Positions 1 through 8,279 of a stretch of 64,000 nt of DNA are shown here, piece by piece (the stretch's first letter is position 1; the number at the start of each line of letters is the position of its first letter). The DNA is from Mycolicibacterium sp. CBMA 234 (GTDB lineage Bacteria > Actinomycetota > Actinomycetes > Mycobacteriales > Mycobacteriaceae). Where the stretch lies: NCBI RefSeq assembly GCF_009729415.1, contig NZ_MPKW01000005.1, positions 1 through 64,000 on the forward strand, written 5' to 3'. The position numbers were made by a program, and so were the translations under genes. The notes below the pieces were generated by a model, which was not told the DNA's origin, searched no databases, and saw only the letters and a program-made list of their open reading frames with translations.

Positions 1-60
1 ACGGGAAAACACGAGATGCAGTCAAAAAAACAACAAACAAAAACCACCAAACACACTATT

Positions 61-73
61 GAGTTCTCAAACA
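61..73 (-). promoter_or_regulatory. rRNA antitermination box A
   Basis: The minus-strand sequence TGTTTGAGAACTC is the conserved box A of actinobacterial rRNA leaders, where NusB/NusE load so that RNA polymerase resists Rho-dependent termination in the rRNA genes. Confidence 0.85.
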
Positions 74-101
74 ACACGCCCGGTCTGACCGCGCAACAAA
101 C

Positions 102-121
102 CCGCGGCTAAAAAGCCGCGG
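102..121 (-). promoter_or_regulatory. Leader hairpin (box B-like)
   Basis: A perfect 8-bp stem (102-109 with 114-121) with a 4-nt U loop in the transcript. It lies between the promoter and box A, where a box B-type hairpin is expected. It is not followed by a T run, so it is not a terminator. Confidence 0.6.
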
Positions 122-221
122 TCCGTAATGCGGGCAGTGAGGAACTCCCAACCTAATGGGTGTTACTCTCGGATTCTGTCTTCGCTCTCCGGACCGTGTC
201 CGTGTCGCTCTGACCTGGATA

Positions 222-250
222 AAGTTACGTGAGGGCTAACGGCGAGTCAA
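222..250 (-). promoter_or_regulatory. rRNA operon promoter
   Basis: On the minus strand a -35 TTGACT (245-250) is separated by exactly 17 nt from a -10 TAACTT (222-227). This fits the SigA-type rrn P1 promoters of mycobacteria. I found no second promoter of comparable quality between tyrS and box A, consistent with rrnB of fast growers being driven by a single promoter. Transcription should start near 214-216. Confidence 0.8.
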
Positions 251-283
251 ATCGCCAGGTCAGCGGGCCCTTTCCCCAGGCCA

Positions 284-302
284 CAGGGGGTCATTTCCCC
301 TG
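284..302 (-). terminator. Hairpin downstream of tyrS
   Basis: Inverted repeat CAGGGG / CCCCTG (284-289 with 297-302) ten bases after the tyrS stop codon and before the rrn promoter. It could end tyrS transcription. There is no clear U tract, so the call is tentative. Confidence 0.4.
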
Positions 303-311
303 GTCAGGCCC

Positions 312-1592
312 CTAAACCCGCCGAACTCCGGCAATGTGGCGCTTGCCACGCCGCAACACCAGCCAGCGATCGTCCAGAAAGTCCGATGGTTGTGGTACCC
401 ACTCGTCGGTTTCCACCCGAACGTTGTTGACGTAAACGCCCCCTTCGGCCACAGTCCGGCGCGCTTCCCCACGACTCTTGGACAGACCCGTCGCAACCAG
501 CAGGTCGGTGATCCCATCCGGACCACCCGGCACCAGCTCCGCGACCTGGCCATTGCTTGCCTCGGTCAGCGCCGCCGACAGCGTCGATTCGTCGAGGTCG
601 CCGAGTTCGGCACGGCCGAACAGTGCCTGACTAGCCAATTCGACGGCGTCGGTCGCGCCCTGACCATGCACCAATGTGGTCAGTTCCCGGGCCAGCCGGC
701 GTTGGGCAGCGCGTTCGTGCGGACGCTCCGCAGTAGCGGTCGCCAATTCGCCGAGTTCGTCGGCGGACAGGAACGTGAACCAGCGCAAGTAGCCGACGAC
801 GTCGGCGTCGGCGGCGTTCACGAAGTACTGGTACCAGGCATATGGGCTGGTCAGCTCGGGGTCGAGCCACAAATTGCCGCCGCCAGTCGACTTGCCGAAC
901 TTCTTACCGTCGGCCGAGGTGACCAGCGGAACCGTCAACGCATGTGCGGTGGCGCCGAGCTTCTGACGCACCAATCGCACCCCAGCGATGATGTTCCCCC
1001 ACTGGTCGGAACCGCCGATCTGCAAGCTGCAGCCATGCTTCTTGTGCAGCTCGACGAAGTCGTTGGCCTGAAGGAGCATGTAGCTGAACTCGGTGTAAGA
1101 GATGCCGTCGCCTTCAAGCCGGCGCTTGATGGTGTCGCGGTCGAGCATGACGTTGACCGAGAAGTGTTTACCCAGGTCACGCAGGAATTCAATGGCCGAC
1201 ATCGGCCCGGTCCAGGACAGGTTGTTCTCGACGATCGCCCCGTTGCCGGAGTCGTTGAACTCGACGAACCGTTCCAGCTGGCCGCGGATACGTTCGGCCC
1301 AATCGGCGACGGTATCGGCGGTGTTCATCGTGCGTTCCCCGTTATCCCGGGGGTCGCCGATCATTCCGGTGGCACCACCGGCCAGCACGATCGGACGGTG
1401 TCCGGCCTGCTGAAAACGTCGCAGCGTGAGCAGGGGAACCAGGTGTCCGGCGTGCAAGCTGGGCGCAGTCGGGTCGAAACCTGCATACAGCGTGAGCGGA
1501 CCATCCGAGGTCGCGGCCGCGAGCGCGTCGCGGTCGGTCGATTGCGCGATCAGGCCGCGCCAGTCCAGTTCATCGAGGATGCCAGTACTCAC
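312..1592 (-). CDS. tyrS: Tyrosyl-tRNA synthetase
   Basis: Class I aminoacyl-tRNA synthetase that charges tRNA-Tyr with tyrosine in the cytoplasm. The 426 residues fit the bacterial TyrS length. The Rossmann-fold catalytic domain carries the HIGH-type signature HAGH (residues 47-50) and a KMSKS-type loop KFGKS (231-235); the tyrosine pocket includes [10 protein letters not shown] near 191-200. The last 70-80 residues form an S4 RNA-binding domain. The start is GTG at 1592. It lies 38 nt downstream of the DNA glycosylase gene on the same strand, so the two are probably co-transcribed. The rRNA promoter follows its stop codon. Confidence 0.97.
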   Translation of the reverse strand: MSTGILDELDWRGLIAQSTDRDALAAATSDGPLTLYAGFDPTAPSLHAGHLVPLLTLRRFQQAGHRPIVLAGGATGMIGDPRDNGERTMNTADTVADWAERIRGQLERFVEFNDSGNGAIVENNLSWTGPMSAIEFLRDLGKHFSVNVMLDRDTIKRRLEGDGISYTEFSYMLLQANDFVELHKKHGCSLQIGGSDQWGNIIAGVRLVRQKLGATAHALTVPLVTSADGKKFGKSTGGGNLWLDPELTSPYAWYQYFVNAADADVVGYLRWFTFLSADELGELATATAERPHERAAQRRLARELTTLVHGQGATDAVELASQALFGRAELGDLDESTLSAALTEASNGQVAELVPGGPDGITDLLVATGLSKSRGEARRTVAEGGVYVNNVRVETDEWVPQPSDFLDDRWLVLRRGKRHIAGVRRV

Positions 1593-1630
1593 GAACTTGA
1601 TCTTTCCCTATCCGCAGTGGCAGATGGTCA

Positions 1631-2242
1631 TCAGTCGCTATCGCCAGGCTTCGGAGCCCGGGGACTGCGCCGGTACGCCGAAACCTCAGGGGTGTCCGGC
1701 AACCAGAAGCGCCACGGCCGGTCGGCGGCCTGACTGACCCCCACCCTCGGCCCGGCAGTCCCCGCGTGCGGGGTCATCAGCTCCAGACGTACCGGAGAAA
1801 GTCGGTCCAGCAGGTCAATACCGTTGTCCGCCAAGGTGATTCCCAACGCCTCGCACAGGTTGCCCGGTCCGCGGGCCACCGCCACCTGGCCAATCCCTGG
1901 GCGCCGCCGGGCTTCGGCGACACCGCAACCGTCGACGATTCGGGCCGCCCGGAGCAGCACCGCCCCTGCGACCCCATCACCGGCGCAGACGACGTTGGCG
2001 CACACATGGATGCCGTGACTGCGGTAGGTGTACAGGCGTCCCGCCGGCCCGAACATCACCGCACTGCGGGCGGTCGGACCGCGGAACGAGTGCGCTGCAG
2101 CATCCGGCCAGGGCCCTGACGGCGGACCACCGTATGCCTCGACCTCGACCACCGTCGCGATCACGCCGCGGCCATACAACGTCGCCCCGAGGAGGCGCCT
2201 CGCCGCGGTGACCGGATCGGCAGAGAGTTGGTCGACGCTCAT
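1631..2242 (-). CDS. 3-methyladenine DNA glycosylase (AAG/MPG family)
   Basis: Base-excision repair glycosylase of the mammalian-type AAG family, which removes alkylated purines such as 3-methyladenine and hypoxanthine. The 203-residue protein has the family core: [10 protein letters not shown] near the N-terminus, the EVEAYGG motif containing the catalytic glutamate region (about residues 33-39), the [22 protein letters not shown] segment split across the active site (residues about 64-86), and [12 protein letters not shown] near 123-134. ATG start at 2242. It is the homologue of the gene upstream of tyrS in M. tuberculosis (Rv1688). It is divergent from the ABC transporter operon, with a 58-bp shared upstream region. 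Confidence 0.93.
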   Translation of the reverse strand: MSVDQLSADPVTAARRLLGATLYGRGVIATVVEVEAYGGPPSGPWPDAAAHSFRGPTARSAVMFGPAGRLYTYRSHGIHVCANVVCAGDGVAGAVLLRAARIVDGCGVAEARRRPGIGQVAVARGPGNLCEALGITLADNGIDLLDRLSPVRLELMTPHAGTAGPRVGVSQAADRPWRFWLPDTPEVSAYRRSPRAPKPGDSD

Positions 2243-2264
2243 GAGCCGTCATTCTGCCTGGTCA

Positions 2265-2293
2265 TTGACATCACGCCGCACCCGGAGGATTAT
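2265..2293 (+). promoter_or_regulatory. Promoter of the ABC-TetR operon (leaderless)
   Basis: A consensus -35 TTGACA (2265-2270), a 17-nt spacer and a -10 GATTAT (2288-2293). The expected transcription start, 7-8 nt further on, is the A of the ATG at 2301, so the mRNA should be leaderless. The GGAGG at 2284-2288 lies inside the promoter and would not be transcribed, so it is not a working ribosome binding site. Confidence 0.65.
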
Positions 2294-2300
2294 TCACCAC

Positions 2301-3065
2301 ATGATGAGTTCATCAACTGATGAATTATGGGATCGCCCCGCTGACGTGGCGATTCGAATCGACCAGCTGACCGTCATCCGCGGCAAACGGCGCGCACTGG
2401 ACAACGTGACGGTCGAGATTCCGCGCGGCACCATCACTGGGTTGCTCGGCCCGTCCGGCTGCGGGAAGACCACCCTGATGCGCAGCATCGTCGGCACGCA
2501 GGTCATCGCGAAAGGCACGGTCACCGTGCTGGGCAGCCCCGCAGGATCAGCCGACCTGCGCCGACGCGTCGGGTACGTCACGCAGGAGCCGACCGTCTAC
2601 AACGACCTGCGGATCGTCGACAACGTGCGGTACTTCGCCGCCCTGACAGGCTCCGACAAGACGTCCGTTGACGAGGCGATCTCCGCCGTCGGGTTGGAAG
2701 ATCATCGAACCGCGTTCTGCGGCAACCTTTCTGGTGGACAACGAACCCGAGCCTCACTCGCGTGCGCGCTGGTCTCCAAGCCCGACCTGCTGGTGCTCGA
2801 CGAGCCGACCGTCGGCCTGGATCCGGTGCTCAGGGTTGACCTCTGGGACCAATTCGACCGACTGTCCCGTGACGGCACCACACTGCTCGTATCCAGCCAC
2901 GTCATGGACGAGGCTGACCACTGCGGCGAGCTGCTGCTGATGCGCGAAGGCCGAATCCTCGACCACACCACCCCCGCCCGACTACGAGAGGACACCGGAT
3001 GCTCATCGCTGGAAGAAGCGTTTCTGACCGTCATCCGGCGCAGCACCGCGGCCATAGCCGGTTGA
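2301..3065 (+). CDS. ABC transporter ATP-binding protein
   Basis: Nucleotide-binding subunit of a two-component ABC exporter of the drug/lipid (DRA/ABC-2) class. The protein has 254 residues from ATG 2301 (ATG 2304 is also possible). Walker A is GPSGCGKTT near residue 47-55, the signature is LSGGQRTR, and Walker B is LLVLDEP followed by the H-loop VSSHVMDEAD. The stop codon overlaps the TTG start of the permease gene, so translation is coupled. Homologue of M. tuberculosis Rv1687c in the same context. The substrate is unknown. A palindrome at 2309-2324 inside the first codons is a likely binding site for the TetR protein encoded at the end of the operon. Confidence 0.92.
   Translation: MMSSSTDELWDRPADVAIRIDQLTVIRGKRRALDNVTVEIPRGTITGLLGPSGCGKTTLMRSIVGTQVIAKGTVTVLGSPAGSADLRRRVGYVTQEPTVYNDLRIVDNVRYFAALTGSDKTSVDEAISAVGLEDHRTAFCGNLSGGQRTRASLACALVSKPDLLVLDEPTVGLDPVLRVDLWDQFDRLSRDGTTLLVSSHVMDEADHCGELLLMREGRILDHTTPARLREDTGCSSLEEAFLTVIRRSTAAIAG
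2309..2324. promoter_or_regulatory. Putative TetR operator
   Basis: TTCATCAACTGATGAA is an inverted repeat with perfect 7-bp arms around a 2-bp centre. It starts 8 bp after the predicted transcription start of the ABC-TetR operon, an ideal place for a repressor to block the promoter. The operon's third gene encodes a TetR regulator, so autorepression is inferred. Confidence 0.5.
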
Positions 3066-3817
3066 CGCTGCGGCCCTACCTGGCCACCACCACCCGCATT
3101 CTGCGGCAGTTGGCCGCAGACCATCGCAGTACGGCGATGATTCTCGTAGTGCCGAGTGCGGTGATCACGTTGATGTACTTCATGTTTCACGATCTGCCGC
3201 ACAGGCTGGGGGCACTCTCCCCCTTCAACAATGCGTGCTTGATCCTGCTCGGCGTCTTCCCGTTGGTCGTGATGTTCCTGATCACCTCGATAACCATGCA
3301 GCGCGAACGAGCTTCGGGCACGTTGGAGCGAATCCTGACCACTCCCCTGCGCCGCCTCGATCTGCTGGCTGCCTACGGCTCGGCGTTCTCAGTAGCCGCT
3401 GCCGCCCAAGCCAGCATCGCGTGCCTGGTGTCGTTCTGGTTCCTGGGATTCGACACCGCGGGCAGTCCTGCGCTGGTGTTCCTGATCGCCATCATCAACG
3501 CGGTGCTCGGCGTCGGGCTCGGCCTGCTGTGCAGCGCCTTCGCCCGGACCGAGTTCCAGGCGGTGCAGTTCATGCCGGTCGTGATCGTGCCGCAATTGTT
3601 GTTGTGCGGCATCATCGCTCCGCGCGAGATACTGCCGGACTGGCTGCGGTGGATCAGCAACGCGCTGCCTGCGACGTATGCGTTGGAGGCACTTCAGCAG
3701 GTCGCCGACCACACCGAGGTCACCGCCACGACGGTGCGAGACATTGCCATTGTGGTCGCGTTCGCCGTCGCCACCATGTGCCTGGCCGCCGTCACCCTGC
3801 GCCGCCGGACCCCATGA
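3062..3817 (+). CDS. ABC-2 type transporter permease
   Basis: Membrane subunit paired with the ATPase upstream. About 251 residues with six hydrophobic stretches; GTLERILTTPLRRLDLL and the late IIAPREILPDWLRWISNALPATYALEAL segment are typical of ABC-2 exporters of the DrrB type. The start chosen is TTG at 3062, which overlaps the ATPase stop (TTGA); an ATG at 2999 in the same frame lies deep inside the ATPase gene and would add 21 unconserved-looking residues. The stop overlaps the regulator start as ATGA. Corresponds to Rv1686c in M. tuberculosis by order. Confidence 0.88.
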   Translation: MTLRPYLATTTRILRQLAADHRSTAMILVVPSAVITLMYFMFHDLPHRLGALSPFNNACLILLGVFPLVVMFLITSITMQRERASGTLERILTTPLRRLDLLAAYGSAFSVAAAAQASIACLVSFWFLGFDTAGSPALVFLIAIINAVLGVGLGLLCSAFARTEFQAVQFMPVVIVPQLLLCGIIAPREILPDWLRWISNALPATYALEALQQVADHTEVTATTVRDIAIVVAFAVATMCLAAVTLRRRTP

Positions 3818-4437
3818 CAGCGACCCAACCGAGACCTGGCCGCAAGCCGCGCGGTCGTCCGACCGGAACCTCGGACACCAAAGAGACGATCCTGACGTGC
3901 GCGCGGGACCTGTTCGCGCGCAACGGATTCACCAACACGTCGGTGCGGGCGATTGCCTCCGCCGCCAACGTCGACCCGGCGCTTGTACATCACTACTTCG
4001 GGACCAAGCAGCAGCTGTTCGCCGCGGCGGTGCACATTCCCGTCGATCCGGCGATGGTGCTGGGTCCGCTGCGGGACACCCCGATCGACCAACTCGGCCA
4101 CACGCTGCCATCGCTGCTGCTCCCGCTCTGGGACTCCGAGCTCGGCGCCGGATTCATGGCGGCATTGCGCTCGATGTTGGCCGGCGATGAAGTCAACCTG
4201 ATGCGCATCTTCCTGGAAGACGTCATCACCACCGAAGTCGGTGCGCGCGTTGACAATCCACCGGGTACTGGACGGACCCGGGTGCAGTTCGTCGCATCGC
4301 AACTGATCGGGGTGGTGATGGCGCGCTACATCCTGGAACTGGAGCCGTTCAAATCGCTTCCGGTGCACCAGATCGTGGAAACGATCGGCCCGAACCTGCA
4401 GCGCTACCTCACCGGCGAACTGCCGGCGTCAAACTAG
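3814..4437 (+). CDS. TetR family transcriptional regulator
   Basis: 207-residue regulator with an N-terminal helix-turn-helix (TKETILTCARDLFARNGF, then TSVRAIASAANVDPALVHHYFGTKQQLF) and a C-terminal ligand domain of the TetR_C_33 type (LGHTLPSLLLPLWD...GFMAALRSMLAGDE). The N-terminal tail is rich in Arg/Lys/Pro/Gly. ATG start at 3814 overlaps the permease stop by four bases. As the last gene of the ABC operon it probably controls that operon; a 16-bp palindrome at the promoter is the candidate site. It overlaps the 3' end of the convergent Trm112-like gene by 4 bp. Confidence 0.92.
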   Translation: MTATQPRPGRKPRGRPTGTSDTKETILTCARDLFARNGFTNTSVRAIASAANVDPALVHHYFGTKQQLFAAAVHIPVDPAMVLGPLRDTPIDQLGHTLPSLLLPLWDSELGAGFMAALRSMLAGDEVNLMRIFLEDVITTEVGARVDNPPGTGRTRVQFVASQLIGVVMARYILELEPFKSLPVHQIVETIGPNLQRYLTGELPASN

Positions 4438-4640
4438 CTCTGGGCGTTGTCCAGCAGGCGCTGGTGTTCGGCGTCGTCAGTAACGTCGGTCGCCTCGTCG
4501 ATGAGCAAAACCGGTACCCCACCGTCGATTCGGTAGGCCCGGCGCAACCTCGGGTTGTACAGGCACTCATCACCCACCAACAGCAGCGAGCCCCGGTCCT
4601 GCGGGCACACCAAAATACGGCGCAACGCTTCGTCGATCAT
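4434..4640 (-). CDS. Trm112/UPF0434 family small protein
   Basis: 68-residue Trm112-like protein; family members are small zinc-binding or zinc-ribbon-derived partners and activators of methyltransferases. The family start ILVCPQDRGSL and the Y-R-I-D-G-G-V-P-V-L-L core are clear. The second cysteine of the usual CPxC motif is replaced (CPQD), so the zinc site looks incomplete. It lies 6 nt downstream of the exported-protein gene on the same strand, probably one transcript. Role unknown. Confidence 0.85.
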   Translation of the reverse strand: MIDEALRRILVCPQDRGSLLLVGDECLYNPRLRRAYRIDGGVPVLLIDEATDVTDDAEHQRLLDNAQS

Positions 4641-4646
4641 CGGTCC

Positions 4647-5078
4647 TTACCCACCCAGCGGAATCTGCGAGCCACCGGTACCCGGCACCAGACCCGGCGG
4701 CAAGCCACCGGGGCCACCAATAACGATGGGGCTCTGGGGCTTTGCACCGGAAGCACGGGACTGATTGCGCTTCTGGAACTTCACGGTGTCCTCCAACGCG
4801 TGGATCAGCGGCACCTGGTTGGGGCGCTGATCGAGGGCCGCCTCGATATCGGCGAGGTTGCCCCTCGACGGGCCGAAGCCCTGCGCTCGCAGCTTGAGCG
4901 AGGTGTGAAGCAACTTCGAGAGGTCACCGCCACTGGAGCCGATGTCGTACTGCGCGTCGAGGTCGTCGAGAACGTCGGCGTGCGCAGCGGCGGGACTGAT
5001 CATCACACCGGCAGCCACAGCTCCCGCCAGAATCGCGCCGGCAACACCGCGCCGCCGACGGCTGGTGTGTGACGTCAT
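4647..5078 (-). CDS. Exported protein of unknown function
   Basis: 143-residue protein. From the ATG at 5078 (GGAGG at 5083-5087 gives good spacing) it begins with an Arg-rich n-region, a hydrophobic stretch (VAGAILAGAVAAGVMISPAAAHA) and a likely signal peptidase site after AHA around residue 34. The mature part is short and helical, ending in a Gly/Pro-rich tail (GGPGGLPPGLVPGTGG). An upstream in-frame start at 5150 lacks an RBS. I do not recognise a family. Its position between the Rv1683-like gene and the Trm112-like gene suggests a common operon. Confidence 0.8.
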   Translation of the reverse strand: MTSHTSRRRRGVAGAILAGAVAAGVMISPAAAHADVLDDLDAQYDIGSSGGDLSKLLHTSLKLRAQGFGPSRGNLADIEAALDQRPNQVPLIHALEDTVKFQKRNQSRASGAKPQSPIVIGGPGGLPPGLVPGTGGSQIPLGG

Positions 5079-5166
5079 GCGTCCTCCATTCGGGTATCTG
5101 CGCCGACCGTGATTCCACCGACCGACCAACCGCAGCGTAACAGCGCCCATCGGCGCCGGCGGGCCG

Positions 5167-8148
5167 TCACGACAGACTGCTGTCCCCGGTCAGCTCCGCA
5201 TATGCGGCCGAGGTGAACGGCACGAAGGCGTCGCTCGCGGCGTCGAACTGCCAGGAGTCGTCCGTCGGCTCAGGCACGCCGCTGGCACGCAGCTCGGCGA
5301 GCACCGGGCGGTACGACGCGTTCAGCGTCATCTGCGGCACCACATGGATGAGGTCCGGAACCGCGCCCACGGGCAGTGTCGCCAATGCCTCCCCGAGGTC
5401 GGCGGCGAGCACACTGCCGCCGGGACGCAAGCTCAGCGCGGTGACCGCCAACTCACGATCGGCGAGCGGCACCCGGTAGGTGACGGAGATATCGACCGCG
5501 TCGAGGCGGCCGAGCACAGTGCCGATCTCCCTGCCGAACACGGCACCACGCGGGGTGCGGATGACCGAACGGCGGTTGTCCACCATCCAGTAGTCGCCGT
5601 CGTCGTCCTTGCGGAACAGGAATTCGGTGGACACCCAGGTGTCTCCTGGCGCGAATACGCCGCGCTTGACCGATGCCGTCGGGTCGACGGGCCCGCGCGG
5701 CTTGGCCAGCAGCACGCCCACCTCGTTGGGCTCGGCCAACGCCACGAAACCTTCGTCGCCCTCGAGGATGAGGTCGTCGTCGACGTCGTACGCGGCGAGC
5801 GCGATCTGACCGCCGCCCGGCATTGGCCGTCCCTCGCTGCCGATCTTGGCGCCCGACACGTTGGCCAACACAGCCTGGCCGTCGGTGGTGGTGAAGAACT
5901 CGAGGACGTGCGCGGGGTGGAACGCTTCTTCGACGCGGCGCCACAATCCGGCGGGCATGCCCGAGCCGATGAACAGCCGCACCGGGTGAGTTCCGTTGAG
6001 TACGAACGACGGATCGTCGATGACGTCGCGCAGCATCGCCCAGGTGTAGGACACCACGGTGACGCCGTACTGCCGCAGCTCGTGCACGAAGCGCTCGGGG
6101 CGCAGGCCGCGCGACAACGCGATACGGGCGCCGCCGACGACCGCACCGCCCAGCGCAACGAGCAGTCCGGACTGGTGATGCAGCGGCGTAAGGCAGTAGA
6201 CGGTGTCGCCGCGGCCCAGGTTGGCCGCCGAGGCGGTGCCGAAAGCCGAAAGGGCCCAACGGAAGTTGGTGATCTGCCGGGCCACCAGCTCACCGCCGAC
6301 ATTGGCGAATGCGACGTAGGCCAGGTCCTGGGCGTAACCCGGATTGGGGCGGTACCAGCCGGGCAGCTCGACGACATCGGGGTCGATCTGCTCCATATCA
6401 ATGATGGAGTCGACGTCGTCGTAATGGTCCAGATGCAGGTCGCGGTTCTCGCCGCCACCGAGAACCAGCACGCGGGTCCGCAGCTGGCGGGCAGCCTCGA
6501 GATTGGCCGGGTCAGAGATGATGTCGGTGACGCCGCCGAGTCGGGCCGCCACGGCCAGGTCGGCATCGGGCGGCATCAGCACGGCCACCGCACCGAGGCG
6601 CGACAGCGCCGCGATGGCGACCAGCGCACTGGGACGGGTCTCCATGAGGACGCCCACGCGAACGCCTTGCCGGACACCGACTTCGATGAGGCCGCGCACC
6701 ACGTTGTTGATGCGGCGGTCCACCGCTTCGTAGGTGTGCACCCGGCCGTCGAACAGCAGGAACTCACCGTCCGGCGCACCTTCGGCCTGCTCGCAGATGA
6801 TGCGGCCCAACGAGATTCGCGTGTGGTCGTTGATCTGTCCCAGTCGGGCCAGCCGCGGCAGCGTGCGGACGGTCTCGATGGCCAGCGCCCGGGTGGACTT
6901 GCCGGCGGACACCACTGCGTCGGCTGCGGTGCTGGCCAAGCTGAACGCCATTTCGGTCGCAGCCGCGGCACCGTGCGCGACGCGGGCGGCGAGCTGCACC
7001 GACTCGCGCGGCAGTTCGGACTGCAGCGGCATCGGCACCACGTCGGCAGGCATCGGCCCGCCGGCGTCGAGCCACTTGACCCACGACGCCACCGTCGGCC
7101 AGCTCTGGCCGGCTGCCTTGGAGCCCACAACGAGACCGAAATGCCCGACGCGGATGAGGTATTCGTAGACATCGGCATCCGGAGCCGCGCGCTTGATACC
7201 GCGCACCGCGGCGGGCTGACCGATGTCGTCAACCTCACCGACCACAGCCAGCACCGGGCAGGTGATGTCCGACAGCGTCACGAGGTTGCCGTGAATGGCG
7301 AAGCCGCCCGTCATCATGCGGTTGTGGGCGATGAACTGCTTGAGCAGCTCGGCGATCGCCGGGCCGGACCAGGCAATCCAGCCGTCACTGGCCAGGAACC
7401 GGCGCTGCTGTTCCCGCGGCAGCAATGCCTCGCGGTCGTGCAGCTGGCGCAGGAAGTCGAGGCGCGACTGCGCCGTCTTGATCGGGTCGAGCATCTGAAA
7501 GCCGTTGCGCGCCAACCACCCCGGGATGTTGAGGCGGCTAAAGACGTGGTCGGCCATGAAATCGGCGACGCCCGACGCCAGGGTGGCCGGCATGTTCATC
7601 GGCAGCGCGGCCAGCGTATCCACCGGCGACCCGAAGGCCACGATGCTGGCCAGGTCCCGGGACTGCCGGTACGCGGCGGTCTGGTAGGTGAACATGCCGC
7701 CCTGCGAGTAGCCGGCCAGGTGCACGTCCTTGCCGGTGGTCGCCTTGACGGTGTCGATGGCCTGGCTGAGCGCCACCACGTGATCGGCCAAGTTGCGGTC
7801 CATGCCGCCCTCGACCTGGTCCGGCGAGCCGAAGTCGATCACCCACGGGTCGAGCCCGGCGGCATGCAGGATGCCGACGGCGCCGTCGTCGCGCGTCACG
7901 TCCCACATGTCCGCGGACATCATCATCGGGTGCACCATCAGCACCGGTGAACCGGCCGGAGCCGCACCCGGGCGGGCGTCCGGCGGAAAGTAGCGCCGCA
8001 GGCGGTACATCGGGACGCTCTCGACGATCTGGAACGGCGACGGCACCGCACCGGTCTCGAGCCCGCCATAACGCAGCACTTCCAGGCCGTTCTGGGCGGT
8101 AGCTACCAACCGCTCCACCGGCCCGGTGATCGCTGAAAAGTCCACCAC
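5167..8148 (-). CDS. Alpha/beta hydrolase (lipase)-acyl-CoA synthetase fusion, Rv1683-like
   Basis: A 993-residue two-domain enzyme matching M. tuberculosis Rv1683, annotated as a bifunctional lipase/long-chain acyl-CoA synthetase. The N-terminal 400 residues are a PHA synthase-like alpha/beta hydrolase with the nucleophile motif GYSQGG (Ser148), an acid in VGEVDD and a His in VGHFGLVV. The second half (from about 450) is an AMP-binding fold (FDGRVHTYEAVDRRINN, TPLHHQSGLL, GSEGRPMPGG). The phosphate-binding loop expected as SGTTG is degenerate (AFANVGGELVARQ), as is the C-terminal hinge motif. GTG 8148 was chosen because AGGGAG lies 6 nt upstream and VVDFSAITGP matches the start of the homologue. 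Likely acts on storage or envelope lipids. Confidence 0.9.
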   Translation of the reverse strand: MVDFSAITGPVERLVATAQNGLEVLRYGGLETGAVPSPFQIVESVPMYRLRRYFPPDARPGAAPAGSPVLMVHPMMMSADMWDVTRDDGAVGILHAAGLDPWVIDFGSPDQVEGGMDRNLADHVVALSQAIDTVKATTGKDVHLAGYSQGGMFTYQTAAYRQSRDLASIVAFGSPVDTLAALPMNMPATLASGVADFMADHVFSRLNIPGWLARNGFQMLDPIKTAQSRLDFLRQLHDREALLPREQQRRFLASDGWIAWSGPAIAELLKQFIAHNRMMTGGFAIHGNLVTLSDITCPVLAVVGEVDDIGQPAAVRGIKRAAPDADVYEYLIRVGHFGLVVGSKAAGQSWPTVASWVKWLDAGGPMPADVVPMPLQSELPRESVQLAARVAHGAAAATEMAFSLASTAADAVVSAGKSTRALAIETVRTLPRLARLGQINDHTRISLGRIICEQAEGAPDGEFLLFDGRVHTYEAVDRRINNVVRGLIEVGVRQGVRVGVLMETRPSALVAIAALSRLGAVAVLMPPDADLAVAARLGGVTDIISDPANLEAARQLRTRVLVLGGGENRDLHLDHYDDVDSIIDMEQIDPDVVELPGWYRPNPGYAQDLAYVAFANVGGELVARQITNFRWALSAFGTASAANLGRGDTVYCLTPLHHQSGLLVALGGAVVGGARIALSRGLRPERFVHELRQYGVTVVSYTWAMLRDVIDDPSFVLNGTHPVRLFIGSGMPAGLWRRVEEAFHPAHVLEFFTTTDGQAVLANVSGAKIGSEGRPMPGGGQIALAAYDVDDDLILEGDEGFVALAEPNEVGVLLAKPRGPVDPTASVKRGVFAPGDTWVSTEFLFRKDDDGDYWMVDNRRSVIRTPRGAVFGREIGTVLGRLDAVDISVTYRVPLADRELAVTALSLRPGGSVLAADLGEALATLPVGAVPDLIHVVPQMTLNASYRPVLAELRASGVPEPTDDSWQFDAASDAFVPFTSAAYAELTGDSSLS

Positions 8149-8264
8149 CGGGTACTCCCTCACGGTCAAATCGGAACAAATCCCCCTGAATACGACGCCA
8201 TCATGGCACAACGTGGCTGTGACCTCGCTGTTGTGGCGTGGCGCGAGGCCCTGCTGCCGCCGCC

Positions 8265-8270
8265 TAGAAT
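8265..8270 (+). promoter_or_regulatory. -10 element for the ABC-F gene
   Basis: TAGAAT ends 9 nt before the ATG at 8280, so the transcript would start 2-3 nt from the initiation codon and be effectively leaderless. No convincing -35 element is seen. Confidence 0.4.
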
Positions 8271-8279
8271 CGTCGCCTG

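Larger units (their letters stand above)
1..221 (-). ncRNA. 5' leader of an rRNA operon (16S gene lies beyond the left edge)
   Basis: Read on the minus strand this is a typical mycobacterial pre-16S leader. It has an antitermination box A at 61-73 (TGTTTGAGAACTC), preceded in transcription order by a strong hairpin at 102-121, and followed by a T/G-rich tract at 1-60 of the kind that pairs across the 16S gene for RNase III cleavage. No protein-coding gene lies in 1-311. The 16S gene itself is not in the window, so the rRNA operon is inferred from its leader and promoter. The tyrS-rrn order matches the rrnB locus described for fast-growing mycobacteria. Confidence 0.85.

Noticed and set aside
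2284..2288. GGAGG taken as the ribosome binding site of the ABC ATPase gene
   Set aside because: It is 12 nt from the start codon and lies inside the TTGACA-17-GATTAT promoter, upstream of the predicted transcript start.
5344..7950. An 868-codon open frame on the plus strand
   Set aside because: It is antisense to the lipase/acyl-CoA synthetase fusion. Its composition (runs of R, H, G, D, Q) is that of a GC-rich shadow frame, and it has no family motif or ribosome site.
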